A DNA stretch of 64,000 nucleotides from JAIEPM01 sp964546815 (GCA_964546815.1 CAZJLR010000010.1:62001-126000), one strand, 5' to 3'. Shown: positions 1-8,740, numbered from the stretch's first letter. The notes: generated from the letters alone by a model not told the origin. A program made the numbers and translations.

Positions 1-69
1 CCGCACCTTTTGGGCTTCGCTTGCCTGTTCTAAATTTCTGTCTTTATCTTGCGTTGTGTCGCCTGGCAT
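1..69 (-). CDS. Possible N-terminus of a gene running off the left edge
   Basis: On the minus strand an ATG at 69 opens a frame that stays open to the window edge (23 codons). The visible peptide is hydrophilic and charged (begins MPGDTTQDKD). No convincing Shine-Dalgarno sequence precedes it, and nothing identifies the product. It could be a chance open frame. It lies downstream of the transglutaminase gene on the same strand, so it could be a further operon member. Confidence 0.3.
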   Translation of the reverse strand, partial: MPGDTTQDKDRNLEQASEAQKVR

Positions 70-248
70 TTTTATAACTGAGGCTGCTAGCTTCCAATAA
101 CCCTGATAGCTGATGTATACCCAGCCTGCAGACCTTTATCAATACGCAAAACCCTGTTGACTACCCGAAACAGTATTATCAGCAAAGTCTACGTTACACG
201 ACAGTGCCGAAAACACTTGCGCTTGCTGGATTCTGCCCGGCGCTGCCA

Positions 249-1220
249 CTATTGCTGCTGCTGCTCTTGCTGCTGCTTTATTTGCTGCATTTGTTCATCA
301 ATATTACCGGCAAAAATCGGAATATTAAGCGCCTCAGTCCGCTCTGCAGCAAGCTCAGTGGGTATGCTGCTCAGCTGTTCAGAAGAAACTGCCACGTCAA
401 TAGTTTCTTTGCTGTCGCCCTTATAAACGCCCTTATTTGGGGGGACGTCCTGAAAATTGCGACCGATGGCCACTTTGACAAAGTTTTCGCCAACAATACA
501 GTTGTTGGTTGGGTCTAGACCTATCCAGCCCACCGACGGAGCATAAAGTTCTACCCAGGCATGAGTTTGAGCATAACCTCTAAAGCGTTCTTTGTCCGGG
601 TGGATGTAGCCGCTTACATAACGTGCCGGAATGTTTAGAGCTCTGGCAAAACCAAGCATCAAGTGCGTGAAATCCTGGCAAACTCCGCGACCGTGTTGCA
701 AAATCTCGGTGATCGGACTTGCGGCATTAGTAACACCTTTTTCGTAAGCGAAGTCGGTGTCAATTTTTCGAAGCATGGCAGTCATAAGGTCGCCCAATCG
801 AACAGGCTCGCCTTTTTGCATCACATCTGCAAGTATCGAATCTGAAACAGAACGAAGCAAATTGCAATCTACAACTGGTCCGCCAAATTGCAAGAAGTCG
901 TAAAGGCGATAATCATGAACCTGATCAAGTCGCCATTCATCGCTAATTGTGGCAAGCGGGCGTTGGTCGCTGCTTGTTTCGACAATGCTTGTAGCTATGA
1001 TTTGAATTTTGTTGTGCAAAGCATTTATCGAAAATCCGTGCACAGAATTACCAAGCCAATCAAAATAGCTTTTCACTTTAGATGCAGGGCCAATAGCCAG
1101 ATTGAACGAAAGGCGGTGCTGGTGTTTTTCCTGCCGCGGAGCCATACGCAGCTCCATTACTGATTCATTGATGAAATCGGAATAGTTTAGGTCTGTTTGG
1201 TGTGTAATTGATAAAAGCAT
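249..1220 (-). CDS. Transglutaminase-like cysteine peptidase/ligase family protein
   Basis: The 323-aa protein has an N-terminal bacterial transglutaminase beta-domain followed by a transglutaminase core. The catalytic triad is visible as Cys181 (GVCQD), His220 (THAWVE) and Asp236 (GLDPTN). No signal peptide is seen, so it is probably cytosolic. It is the last gene of a three-gene operon, 7 bp after the alpha-E gene. In this conserved gene trio (ATP-grasp, alpha-E, transglutaminase) a role in making, modifying or trimming a peptide has been proposed in the literature, but substrates are unknown. The C-terminus ends in a glutamine run encoded by CAG/CAA repeats, a possible length-variable tail. 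The family call is firm and the biochemical role is unknown. Confidence 0.88.
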   Translation of the reverse strand: MLLSITHQTDLNYSDFINESVMELRMAPRQEKHQHRLSFNLAIGPASKVKSYFDWLGNSVHGFSINALHNKIQIIATSIVETSSDQRPLATISDEWRLDQVHDYRLYDFLQFGGPVVDCNLLRSVSDSILADVMQKGEPVRLGDLMTAMLRKIDTDFAYEKGVTNAASPITEILQHGRGVCQDFTHLMLGFARALNIPARYVSGYIHPDKERFRGYAQTHAWVELYAPSVGWIGLDPTNNCIVGENFVKVAIGRNFQDVPPNKGVYKGDSKETIDVAVSSEQLSSIPTELAAERTEALNIPIFAGNIDEQMQQIKQQQEQQQQ

Positions 1221-1227
1221 TGTCGTT

Positions 1228-2328
1228 TTAGTGTAAAAAGTAAGAACGTTGAATTGCAGAGGCGGCTTCTGCCGTATTTTCTTGAACTTGCTTCAATACA
1301 TACTTAAGGCCAACTCCGCTAAATTCGCGGGTTTCCGCAAACTCGAGTTGTGAATTCAAACGCCCAAGTATTCTTTCGGCAGGGTCGATTTCTTGAGGGT
1401 GAACAGCCGCCGCAATTCCTGCAACTGCTTCTTGCGCCTGTCGCACGCAATAACGAATCGTTCGTGGCGATTCTTTGTCCAAAATCAAGAATGCAGCCAA
1501 TCTTTGAGGATCGAGATCTCCAACGTGACGGCGGCGATAAGCTTCGATAGAACTGCATGAGCGAAGTACAGCCATCCACTGAATATTGTTCAAGGGAGAT
1601 TCTGTTACTGATTCGGCAGCACGCAAAATATCAAACTTAGTATCGATAATTCTGCAGGTCATATCGGCGCGCTCTAAGTACTTAGCCAGTTGAATAAACT
1701 GCCAGCCCTGACCATGAGGCAATGTTTGATCGGACACTCCCTGAAAGAGCATAGAACCCATCATTACCGATTGGAAAATTTGTTGAGGACTTTCTTCAAG
1801 TCTTTGTCTTGCGTCATCGGAAAGCAGCGACCAATATAGAGTATTGAGTGTTTCCCACATCTCAGCGGAAATGCTTTCACGAATACTTCTGGCATTTTCA
1901 CGAGCTTTAGTAAGACAGCTAATTAAGCTGTTTTTGTTGCTCATGTCAAAAGTCATAAACTCAGAAACACGCTGACCAATATTTCGGTCGGTAGAAGCAA
2001 GAATGCTTTCGCCTTCTGGAAGATGATCAAGACGCAAGATGCGCATGATTCCCTGCCATTGCTTTTCTTGCATACTTGGCGCCAATTCGCCAAGGTCCAT
2101 CAGCATGTTGAAATTGACCCAGACAATACGAGCCACATGCTCTGCACGTTCCATATAACGGCTCATCCAATACATAGACTCGGCTACGCGAGCAAGCATT
2201 GGTTTTCCTGTGGGGCTGCGCGGCACGCGCCCGTATGATGACACAGTTTGGATGGGCGCAGACTGAGTTTGCATGCCAAATTCACTGGTATCTTTTTTTC
2301 TTTCAGTTTTAAAAGGTGGCCGGTTCAA
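1228..2328 (-). CDS. Alpha-E domain protein (DUF403)
   Basis: The protein (366 aa from the TTG at 2328) is all-helical. The typical family start, MLARVAESMYWMSRYMERAE, appears at residue 44. The family always accompanies circularly permuted ATP-grasp proteins and is thought to assist peptide-bond formation, with no known catalytic residues. Two starts are possible. TTG at 2328 overlaps the upstream stop codon (TTGA) and has GGAGG seven bases before it. ATG at 2199 has AGGA six bases before it and matches the family N-terminus. The longer form would carry an extra 43 polar residues. Overlap with the upstream gene indicates translational coupling. Confidence 0.88.
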   Translation of the reverse strand: MNRPPFKTERKKDTSEFGMQTQSAPIQTVSSYGRVPRSPTGKPMLARVAESMYWMSRYMERAEHVARIVWVNFNMLMDLGELAPSMQEKQWQGIMRILRLDHLPEGESILASTDRNIGQRVSEFMTFDMSNKNSLISCLTKARENARSIRESISAEMWETLNTLYWSLLSDDARQRLEESPQQIFQSVMMGSMLFQGVSDQTLPHGQGWQFIQLAKYLERADMTCRIIDTKFDILRAAESVTESPLNNIQWMAVLRSCSSIEAYRRRHVGDLDPQRLAAFLILDKESPRTIRYCVRQAQEAVAGIAAAVHPQEIDPAERILGRLNSQLEFAETREFSGVGLKYVLKQVQENTAEAASAIQRSYFLH

Positions 2329-3761
2329 TGCACATCCTCCAAGACCCAGGTGTCTTTGCTTCCACCACCCTGCGAGCTGTTAACCACAAGACTGCCTTCC
2401 TGCAAGGCAACCCGAGTCAAGCCACCTGGTGTCACAACAACTTTCTTTCCGTACAAAATATAAGGACGCAAGTCGACTCGGCGACCTTCAAAATGGTCAT
2501 CAATCAAGCTTGGATGCTGGCTCAGTTGCACAACCGGTTGAGCAATAAAATTGCGCGGGTCATGAATAACTTTTTTGGCAAACTCTTCTCGCTCTTCTTT
2601 TGTGGCTTGATGACCCATAAGCATGCCGTATCCGCCCGACTCGTTTGTGGCTTTCACAACCAGTTGGTCTAAATGTTCAAGCACATATTTGCGATCTTTT
2701 TCTTCGGCACAAATATATGTCGGCACGTTGTTGAGAATAGGTTCTTGTTTCAAATAAAATTTGATCATTGCAGGCACATAAGGGTAAACGGCCTTATCAT
2801 CGGCAACCCCTGTGCCAACAGCATTTGCAAGAGCAATGTTGCCGCAGCGATATGCATTCATCAAACCAGGAACACCAAGTATGCTGTCCGATTTGAAACA
2901 AAGCGGGTCTAAATAATCATCGTCGATGCGGCGATAAATAACATCAACGTGACGCAACCCAGCGGTGGTGCGCATGAAAACGCGGCTGTTATCAACAATC
3001 AAGTCTTTGCCTTCAACCAACTCAACACCCATCTGCCGAGCCAGGAAACTGTGTTCATAATAGGCTGAATTGTAGATGCCCGGTGTAAGCACAACTATTG
3101 TTGGGTCTTCCAATGGATGCTGTGCAAGTTCTTTCAAGCATTGCAGCAAGTTATACGGATAGTCTTCGACTGCTCTTACGCTATAACTTTCAAAGAGATT
3201 CGGCAAAACGCGCTTCATTACAGTGCGATTCTCAAGCACATAGCTTACGCCGCTGGGCGTGCGACCGTTATCTTCAAGTACCAGATAATTGCCCTGCCCG
3301 TCGCGAATCAAGTCACTGCCGCAAACGTGAATATAAATATCGTTTGGCACAGATACATTAATCATCTCGCGCCGAAACATTTTTGCGCTGTAAATCATTT
3401 CAGCCGGAATGACTTTCTCGCGCAATATATGCTGGTCATGATAAACGTCTCTGCAAAAGGCATTGAGCGCGACGATTCTTTGCTCTAAACCTCTTTCAAT
3501 CAGTTCCCACTCTTTTGCCGGCACGATACGCGGCACAAGGTCGAAAGGAAAAATGCGCTCTACACCAGAAGCATCTTTGTATACAGTGAAAGTGATGCCC
3601 TGGTTTCTAAAAGCCAGGTCTGCCATACGCCGGCGCCGCTGAAAAGCTGAGTCTGACAAATTAGTCAATTGACCATAAACAGGCTCGTAATGGGGACGGG
3701 GCGAACCATCTTCCAAAAACATTTCATCGAAAACGCCATTTAACTGGTAATTCTTGAACAT
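2325..3761 (-). CDS. Circularly permuted type 2 ATP-grasp protein
   Basis: The protein is 478 aa and matches the DUF404/DUF407 circularly permuted ATP-grasp family. It has the usual start (MFKNYQLNGVFDEMF), followed by GSPRPHY, a central VLEDNGRTPSGVSYVLENR segment and a C-terminal block with KATNESGGYGM. These proteins are predicted amidoligases that use ATP to join amino acids or peptides. I chose ATG at 3761 by family alignment. A GTG at 3797 in the same frame would add 12 residues. It is the first gene of the operon with alpha-E and transglutaminase. A weak promoter candidate lies about 160 bp upstream. Confidence 0.9.
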   Translation of the reverse strand: MFKNYQLNGVFDEMFLEDGSPRPHYEPVYGQLTNLSDSAFQRRRRMADLAFRNQGITFTVYKDASGVERIFPFDLVPRIVPAKEWELIERGLEQRIVALNAFCRDVYHDQHILREKVIPAEMIYSAKMFRREMINVSVPNDIYIHVCGSDLIRDGQGNYLVLEDNGRTPSGVSYVLENRTVMKRVLPNLFESYSVRAVEDYPYNLLQCLKELAQHPLEDPTIVVLTPGIYNSAYYEHSFLARQMGVELVEGKDLIVDNSRVFMRTTAGLRHVDVIYRRIDDDYLDPLCFKSDSILGVPGLMNAYRCGNIALANAVGTGVADDKAVYPYVPAMIKFYLKQEPILNNVPTYICAEEKDRKYVLEHLDQLVVKATNESGGYGMLMGHQATKEEREEFAKKVIHDPRNFIAQPVVQLSQHPSLIDDHFEGRRVDLRPYILYGKKVVVTPGGLTRVALQEGSLVVNSSQGGGSKDTWVLEDVH

Positions 3762-3921
3762 GCGGCGAAAAGTCCTTTCACCCACCCATAAAACCACAGC
3801 ATATGTGGCTGTCGCCCATTGTAACCGAACGGAGCAAGCAATAAAACGATCTGTGTCGAAAGCTACCCGCTTTTAGCGCGGCAAAGCCAGAAAAGCCTGC
3901 CAAGAGCAGGTCCTATCAGTC

Positions 3922-3948
3922 TTTATACGTTCTTTACGCTTTAGACAA
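3922..3948 (-). promoter_or_regulatory. Candidate promoter of the ATP-grasp operon
   Basis: On the minus strand TTGTCT (3948-3943) is followed after 15 bases by TATAAA (3927-3922). The spacing is short and the -35 imperfect. It is the best sigma-70-like pair I see between 3762 and 4030. Confidence 0.25.
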
Positions 3949-4030
3949 TTCCACTTACGTCGATTTGACCACCGCGGGTGTTCAATTATCTCGTCACCTG
4001 GCCCCCCTTACTTAAATCAATCAGAGCATC

Positions 4031-4246
4031 ATGTTTACGTTATTGTTGGTAAGTTTTGAAATAGCAGTTTTGTATTTGTTCTACTGGGCTGTATTCGTCA
4101 GAGAGCCAGGCCCCTACAAAGTTGAAAACGACGTTTGGGGAACATACGCTGGGCGTCAAATTCCAAAAGGCGAAAAGGCTACCATTCTATTTTCAGATAG
4201 ATACCCGGGCGGCTGGAAGTGCGAAAAATCGAAGCGTGCTTCTTGA
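4031..4246 (+). CDS. Small hypothetical membrane-anchored protein
   Basis: This 71-aa open frame begins with a hydrophobic stretch of about 20 residues (LLLVSFEIAVLYLFYWAVFV), followed by a polar segment rich in Gly, Lys and aromatic residues. It would be a single-pass membrane or exported peptide. No clear Shine-Dalgarno sequence precedes the ATG. An imperfect hairpin (9-bp arms at 4278-4286 and 4302-4310) follows but lacks a U-run. I do not recognise the family, and it may be a chance frame. Confidence 0.4.
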   Translation: MFTLLLVSFEIAVLYLFYWAVFVREPGPYKVENDVWGTYAGRQIPKGEKATILFSDRYPGGWKCEKSKRAS

Positions 4247-4324
4247 CGATTTAGCTTAAATGCGTCTCAAGCCAGAAAGTCTCTCACGCAAAAACAGTCA
4301 CTGAGAGGCTCAGCGAAAGCAGTT

Positions 4325-5041
4325 TTATAGCTGCTTCTTCAGCACAAACCAGTTAGTTTGATCTTTAGTCATCATACGGCTATTGCCAATGACAATTCGC
4401 TTTCCACTTTTTGCGTCGCGATACCAACCGCCGCTCCATGGGCCCATGTCTGTGTAAACGGCATTTTGAACGCCAAGTTCAACAAGGTCGCTACCAAACT
4501 CACTAAAAGTTATGTCGCTGTCACTTTCGATAACATGTAGCGACCCGTCGCTGAAAGTAGCGATGCATCGTCGCTGAAAATGAGACTTATCTTTGAAGCC
4601 CTCTGCGTGCCCATCTTTCACAACTTGAAATTGCTGAAAGAAAGACGATTTTTCAGTCTTCAATTTTTCACCGTAAGCTGCACTCAGGTCGTCACCATTT
4701 TTGGTGTCAAAAATGCGACAGAGACCTGATTTGATTTCGATTGCGCCGCCAATTTTTTTGTCTACTAAATTTGTATTTCCAAGCGAACCACGACAGGCAT
4801 AAAAGCCGCAAATATCGCCATAAGGACTGCTAAAAGCAGCCGGAATACAAAGCAATACATTTTTGTTTGCCGGGTCGGGGCGAGTCAATTCAAAATCGGC
4901 TTTGCTTGTACCAGAATGAATAATCAAGTAATGCCTGCCAGAACTGAGCAACTTGCTTTCAGTGGACAGCCCCAGCTCATCGGCGGCGAAACATGCTTGC
5001 TGCATCAAAATGAAAATTGCAGTCAATATCAAGCCACGCAC
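4325..5041 (-). CDS. Secreted protein, possibly phosphodiester glycosidase-like
   Basis: The 238-aa protein has a clear Sec signal peptide (MRGLILTAIFILMQQACFA, cleavage near ADE). The mature part holds several Cys and, near the end, the block NAVYTDMGPWSGGWYRD. Its position and the surrounding beta-rich pattern (FSDGSLHVIES) recall the NAGPA/DUF2233 phosphodiester glycosidase fold, but the family's usual DGGGS signature is replaced. The fold assignment is a weak inference. It is convergent with the small gene at 4031 and follows the large secreted protein at 5105-6739 on the same strand. It probably acts in the periplasm or outside the cell. Confidence 0.6.
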   Translation of the reverse strand: MRGLILTAIFILMQQACFAADELGLSTESKLLSSGRHYLIIHSGTSKADFELTRPDPANKNVLLCIPAAFSSPYGDICGFYACRGSLGNTNLVDKKIGGAIEIKSGLCRIFDTKNGDDLSAAYGEKLKTEKSSFFQQFQVVKDGHAEGFKDKSHFQRRCIATFSDGSLHVIESDSDITFSEFGSDLVELGVQNAVYTDMGPWSGGWYRDAKSGKRIVIGNSRMMTKDQTNWFVLKKQL

Positions 5042-5104
5042 AGGAAGTCCTCAGAGATTACACCTGAGCATCCTAACATATTAGAGCGCACAACGACTTA
5101 TGGG

Positions 5105-6739
5105 CTAAATGGTGCTCTGGCTTGCTGATGATTTGCCGTCATGGCGCCATTGCGGCGTCTGCATCAGCATATAAAGACCATGCGAAGATGTAATCTGCAC
5201 AAGAATCGCAGCCATTTTATTGAGCTTCTTCACCAGCGCTTTGTCCTCGGCATCATTGCTGCTCAGCAACTGCGAAAGCAAATCGGTGCTCTGCACAAGC
5301 GACATCAACGAGACTTCCGAGAAATGAACGATTTGGCCATTATTCAACTCAGTAAAGTGAGCTAGACGCCGCCCAACCATATCTTTGGAAGCAGACAAAT
5401 ATACAGAACGCAAATCATTGCCAATAAGTGATTCGTCACCAGCTACTACGTTAAACGGCTTAGAATCAACGGTTTGGCACAAACCATTACTGCGGTCTTC
5501 CCACAAATTGCGCACTTTAGTCACAGAGTCATTTACAGTCACGAGAACTAAAGTTCCTGGCTCAACTCGCAAAAGCGAGTCGGGTGTTTTGACGAAACTT
5601 AGTTTAGAAGCCAGAAACAGAGCTTCTCCGTTGTGCAGCTCAGTTACATTTGGATGGTTAAAATTGATATCTGTTTTGGCGTTGTACTTAACCAGAACAG
5701 AACTCGTCCGCTTGCTTTGAATCGGCAACGGAGCCGCAACAGGCTCTTCAAAAGTCACTGGTTTAGCCTGTGCATCAGACGTAGCACAATCTCCCGACAC
5801 TATCAGCAAGGGCATTCCAGATTCTGCATCAGGACGAATTTTGTCTGCTGCTAATTCTTGATCATCAATTGTTTTTCTAAGTTGATAAACTTGTTTGCGC
5901 ACCTGGAAAAAGCTGTTTGAATCGCACTGAAGCAGGCATTCTTTATCGAGCATAGTTTTAGGTGCAAACTTGCTTGATGTAAGCGAAATGCCATCTCGCC
6001 CCACCTCACTTGAAATTTTCTGTCGCTCGACGCCATCGGTGGCTGCAATTTCTTTTACTGATAAATTTTTTGGTGCAAGACAAATTTCGTCGCCAGAAGC
6101 AGCCTTAAATGCAGTTGTTCCTTTCCATCGTTTAACTGCAACGCTGAGTGCTTCTCCTGTTAAATGATCAACACGCAAAACGCCATTTTCAGTTTGCTCG
6201 ATGATAGCTGCGCTGTTGCCAGGCAGAGAAACCGTTCCCAGTTGAGTTTCAACAGTAATCGGATATTTCCCTACCATATATAGAGCTTTGCCGCGCGAAA
6301 CGGTGAGGGTGCGCTTTTCAGCCTTAATTCCAGCCTCGCGATCGCACATAATTAATGTGCCCGGGTCGTCCACCAACATTAACGGCACACAGGGCACGCC
6401 GAGCTTGTAGCGCATTGTCGACGCATCGGCACTATTCTTGCGCTCAGTTTCAAGGGCTGAGGCTTTGCTCGAAAGCTCCGCACCAGTTGATCTGCGCTTT
6501 GAGGAAAAAGGGCGCGATTTAACAGCGTCAAGGTCTAACAGCGTGCTGTTAGACCCTGAGGGATTTTGAGAATTAGACTCTGCGGCGTCACCAATTTCAT
6601 TCAGCAACTGATGCTGAGCCTGGACCGAGCTTTCATCGGCCAATGCTGCAGGGAAAGACATTAAACCAAGCAGACAAGACAGCAACAATGCTGTTTTTGA
6701 AGACCTAGCTCTCCCAATGGAAGAGAACTTGCCCATCAT
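5105..6739 (-). CDS. Secreted hypothetical protein with two FecR-like modules
   Basis: The protein is 544 aa from ATG at 6739. GTG at 6748 and ATG at 6736 are alternatives, and GGTGAG lies four bases before 6739. An N-terminal signal peptide (TALLLSCLLGLMSFPAALA) leads into a Ser/Asn-rich linker. Two similar beta-rich modules follow, each with a pattern of the type G.A.......V.T..G.V..PG. and ending in a GDE motif: the first around residues 140-235, the second around 360-455. They resemble FecR/FecR-like sensor domains, but I cannot assign a family with certainty. No C-terminal anchor is seen. It may form a transcription unit with the secreted protein downstream. Confidence 0.65.
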   Translation of the reverse strand: MMGKFSSIGRARSSKTALLLSCLLGLMSFPAALADESSVQAQHQLLNEIGDAAESNSQNPSGSNSTLLDLDAVKSRPFSSKRRSTGAELSSKASALETERKNSADASTMRYKLGVPCVPLMLVDDPGTLIMCDREAGIKAEKRTLTVSRGKALYMVGKYPITVETQLGTVSLPGNSAAIIEQTENGVLRVDHLTGEALSVAVKRWKGTTAFKAASGDEICLAPKNLSVKEIAATDGVERQKISSEVGRDGISLTSSKFAPKTMLDKECLLQCDSNSFFQVRKQVYQLRKTIDDQELAADKIRPDAESGMPLLIVSGDCATSDAQAKPVTFEEPVAAPLPIQSKRTSSVLVKYNAKTDINFNHPNVTELHNGEALFLASKLSFVKTPDSLLRVEPGTLVLVTVNDSVTKVRNLWEDRSNGLCQTVDSKPFNVVAGDESLIGNDLRSVYLSASKDMVGRRLAHFTELNNGQIVHFSEVSLMSLVQSTDLLSQLLSSNDAEDKALVKKLNKMAAILVQITSSHGLYMLMQTPQWRHDGKSSASQSTI

Positions 6740-6820
6740 TAGACTCACCGCCCCAAACGCCTAACACCAACCAGGACTTACTTCCCTTACCATTCCCTGT
6801 CAAGCAGCGCCAAAACTCCG

Positions 6821-8104
6821 TCACTCGGCGGATTTCTTGCCTGGTTCAAGCAGAGCAACGCCGGAAAGGTATGGTCGCAAAGCCGCAGGAACATTTATTG
6901 TGCCGTCTGGATTTTGATGATTTTCCAGAAGCGCAATCAAGATGCGTGGGGACGCAATTGCAGTGTTATTTAAGGTATGGACAAAATTGCGCCGCCCGTC
7001 AGCATCTCGATATTTGATGCCCAGACGCCTGGACTGAAAATCGTGAAAAGTAGAGCAAGAATGCGTCTCGCCGAAGTCTTGCCGGCTGGGCATCCATGTT
7101 TCAATATCATGTTTGAATACTTGCCCCAGCCCCATATCGCCGGTGCAAACAGTTACAACGCGATAGGGCAATTCCAGTGCCTGCAATATCTCTTCAGAAT
7201 TTTGCAACAAGGCATAGTGTTCTTTCATAGAAATATCTGCGTCATTTTCGCAAAATACAACCTGCTCTACTTTTTGAAATTGATGCACTCTGTATAGCCC
7301 GCGCGTATCACGCCCTGCGGCGCCAGCTTCGCGACGAAAGCAAGGAGAGATGCCGACATATCGCTGTGGCAAATTACCGTGCTCAAAAACTTTGTTTGCA
7401 TGTACGGCAACGATGCCGACTTCGCAAGTGCCCGTAAGGTAAAGCTTGTCACGCTCTAATTCATAGGCATTATCATCGCCAAGCGGGAAATAGCCGGTGC
7501 CGAACATCGCCTCATGTCGCACCAAAAGTGGTGGCGCCACCAGAAGAAAGTTCTTTTTCAAAATATGGTCTAAAGCAAATCGCAAAACAGCCATCTCAAG
7601 CAAAGCACCCATGCCGAGCAAGGCATAAGCGCGAGAGCCAGCTATTTGTCTGGCACCTTCAAAGTCGAGCATACCGTGCATCATTGCAAGTTCTATATGA
7701 TCTCTTTTTGTCTCGCTTGCATCGCGCGCTTGTCCCCAGCGGCGAATTTCAACGTTGTCCTTATCAGTTTGCCCTGCAGGTACATCTTGCGCGGGCAAGC
7801 CGGGCACAAGAGCCATGAGCCTTGCATAATCAGCCTCTAGAGCCTGCAATATAGCTTCTCGTTGCGCCAGTTTTTCACCTAGCACTCTGGCCTGAGCAAG
7901 CTGCTCTTCTTTGTTTGCAGCAGCTCCGGCTACAATTTTAGAAATACGATTACGTTCTTGCCTTAGATGATTTACTTCATCGATTAGCTGGCGACGCTGC
8001 ACGTCAACATGCAGCAATTCATCTAAATCTAGCGGCACACGCTTGTTTGCGATAGCCTGCTTAAACAGCTCAGGCTGACGCCTGATTTTTTCAATATCGA
8101 TCAT
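6821..8104 (-). CDS. serS: Seryl-tRNA synthetase
   Basis: SerS charges tRNA-Ser (and tRNA-Sec where present) with serine in the cytosol. The 427-aa length is standard. An N-terminal coiled-coil arm spans about residues 25-105 (long Glu/Arg/Gln/Leu heptads). The class II core has motif 2 (SPCFRREAGAAGRDTRGLYR) and motif 3 (LNNTAIASPRILIALLENHQ). ATG at 8104 is preceded by a full AGGAGG with a four-base spacer. Upstream lie a promoter, a serine-rich leader ORF and an intrinsic terminator, so expression is probably controlled by ribosome-mediated attenuation in response to serine or Ser-tRNA supply. Confidence 0.97.
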   Translation of the reverse strand: MIDIEKIRRQPELFKQAIANKRVPLDLDELLHVDVQRRQLIDEVNHLRQERNRISKIVAGAAANKEEQLAQARVLGEKLAQREAILQALEADYARLMALVPGLPAQDVPAGQTDKDNVEIRRWGQARDASETKRDHIELAMMHGMLDFEGARQIAGSRAYALLGMGALLEMAVLRFALDHILKKNFLLVAPPLLVRHEAMFGTGYFPLGDDNAYELERDKLYLTGTCEVGIVAVHANKVFEHGNLPQRYVGISPCFRREAGAAGRDTRGLYRVHQFQKVEQVVFCENDADISMKEHYALLQNSEEILQALELPYRVVTVCTGDMGLGQVFKHDIETWMPSRQDFGETHSCSTFHDFQSRRLGIKYRDADGRRNFVHTLNNTAIASPRILIALLENHQNPDGTINVPAALRPYLSGVALLEPGKKSAE

Positions 8105-8132
8105 AATACCTCCTGAAATTCAGCGAGGCTGC

Positions 8133-8172
8133 AAAACAAAAAAGCCTCGCGATAAACGACTCGCGGGCTTTT
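8133..8172 (-). terminator. Intrinsic terminator in the serS leader (attenuator)
   Basis: On the minus strand AAAAGCCCGCGA (8172-8161) pairs with TCGCGAGGCTTTT (8152-8140) with one bulged base and an 8-base loop. The run TTTTTTGTTTT follows. It sits about 29 bases before the serS start codon, so it can only work as a conditional terminator. The 3' arm can also pair with AGCCTCGC at 8130-8123, an alternative hairpin just before the Shine-Dalgarno sequence. Confidence 0.85.
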
Positions 8173-8194
8173 GAAAATTTGCATCTGTAAAACT

Positions 8195-8281
8195 CTATGA
8201 ATTAGAAGACACAAGGCGCCCGCCTCTCTGCATTGACAGAGCTGAGGACGATGAGTTTTGCAAATGTGCTTTTGTATTCAT
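8195..8281 (-). CDS. serS leader peptide (28 aa, 8 Ser)
   Basis: The ORF runs from ATG (8281-8279) to TAG (8197-8195). Serines are at codons 10-13 (TCA TCG TCC TCA in a row), 16, 25, 26 and 28. The ORF sits between a TTGACA promoter and the serS terminator, the standard place for an attenuation leader peptide. There is no Shine-Dalgarno sequence, and the predicted transcription start coincides with the A of the ATG, which suggests leaderless translation. GCGGGC at codons 20-22 (8223-8218) is complementary to GCCCGC in the 5' arm of the terminator (8168-8163), a possible antiterminator. TTTGCAAAACTC (codons 6-10) can pair with GAGTTTT and GCAAA just after the ORF. Function is inferred from composition and position. 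Confidence 0.8.
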   Translation of the reverse strand: MNTKAHLQNSSSSALSMQRGGRLVSSNS

Positions 8282-8287
8282 GGTTTT

Positions 8288-8317
8288 AAGATAAGCTCGA
8301 AGACATGACATTGTCAA
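8288..8317 (-). promoter_or_regulatory. serS promoter
   Basis: The minus strand shows a perfect -35 TTGACA (8317-8312), an 18-base spacer and TATCTT (8293-8288). TTATCT one base earlier, with a 17-base spacer, is an alternative -10. The expected start is at 8281-8282, the first base of the serine-rich leader ORF. Confidence 0.65.
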
Positions 8318-8347
8318 CGAAAAATTACTGCGGAATCAAAACGACAA

Positions 8348-8740
8348 CTAAACAACCTTCAATCGCAAGGCAGACCAGTAGTCATCTATCGAAACAATTG
8401 CTACAGCTTCCATTCCGACTGTAGTTGCATACGCGGCGATAGTGTCGCGATTGATGTTGGCAATGTTATCAGGACTGCCTTTTGGATAAGTTACCCAAAT
8501 CATGCCTTTTTGGGTCAAGATTTTTTTGAGTCGAGGCACTTCTTCTTCAAGTTGTTCTTGTGTTTTGACGAAAACTTGAATGATGTCTGCCGAGCAGGCA
8601 GAGCGGTCGGTAACGGCGACGCCGTTTGGCATAGGACCCATTTGCTTGTCATAGCCTTCAGGCTTATTCACAAACAGAACAATGCGTCCTGGCTTTAGCT
8701 GAAGCTTTTCTGGAATGGTTTTTGTTGAGGAAACCGGCAC
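8348..8740 (-). CDS. DUF3052 family protein
   Basis: The protein is 130 aa. The frame extends further upstream (to a TTG at 8788), but GTG at 8740 has AGGAG seven bases before it and gives the normal family N-terminus (TKTIPEKLQLKPGRIVLFVN). Family hallmarks are KPGRIVLFVN, PEGY, a central acidic helix, WVTYPKG and the C-terminal VAIVSIDDYWSALRLK. DUF3052 proteins are small, soluble and of unknown function. It lies between proS and serS on the same strand, 113 bp after proS. The serS promoter begins 30 bp after its stop codon, so serS need not depend on it. Confidence 0.85.
   Translation of the reverse strand: MPVSSTKTIPEKLQLKPGRIVLFVNKPEGYDKQMGPMPNGVAVTDRSACSADIIQVFVKTQEQLEEEVPRLKKILTQKGMIWVTYPKGSPDNIANINRDTIAAYATTVGMEAVAIVSIDDYWSALRLKVV

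Noticed and set aside
4325..5041. Firm naming of this protein as a phosphodiester glycosidase (NAGPA)
   Set aside because: The family's DGGGS-type motif is absent. Only the general pattern near the C-terminus is similar, so it is kept as a weak suggestion.
8105..8347. T-box riboswitch ahead of serS
   Set aside because: The leader has a terminator but no T-box sequence (TGGNACCGCG-type) or usual stem I. The in-frame serine-rich ORF explains the region better.
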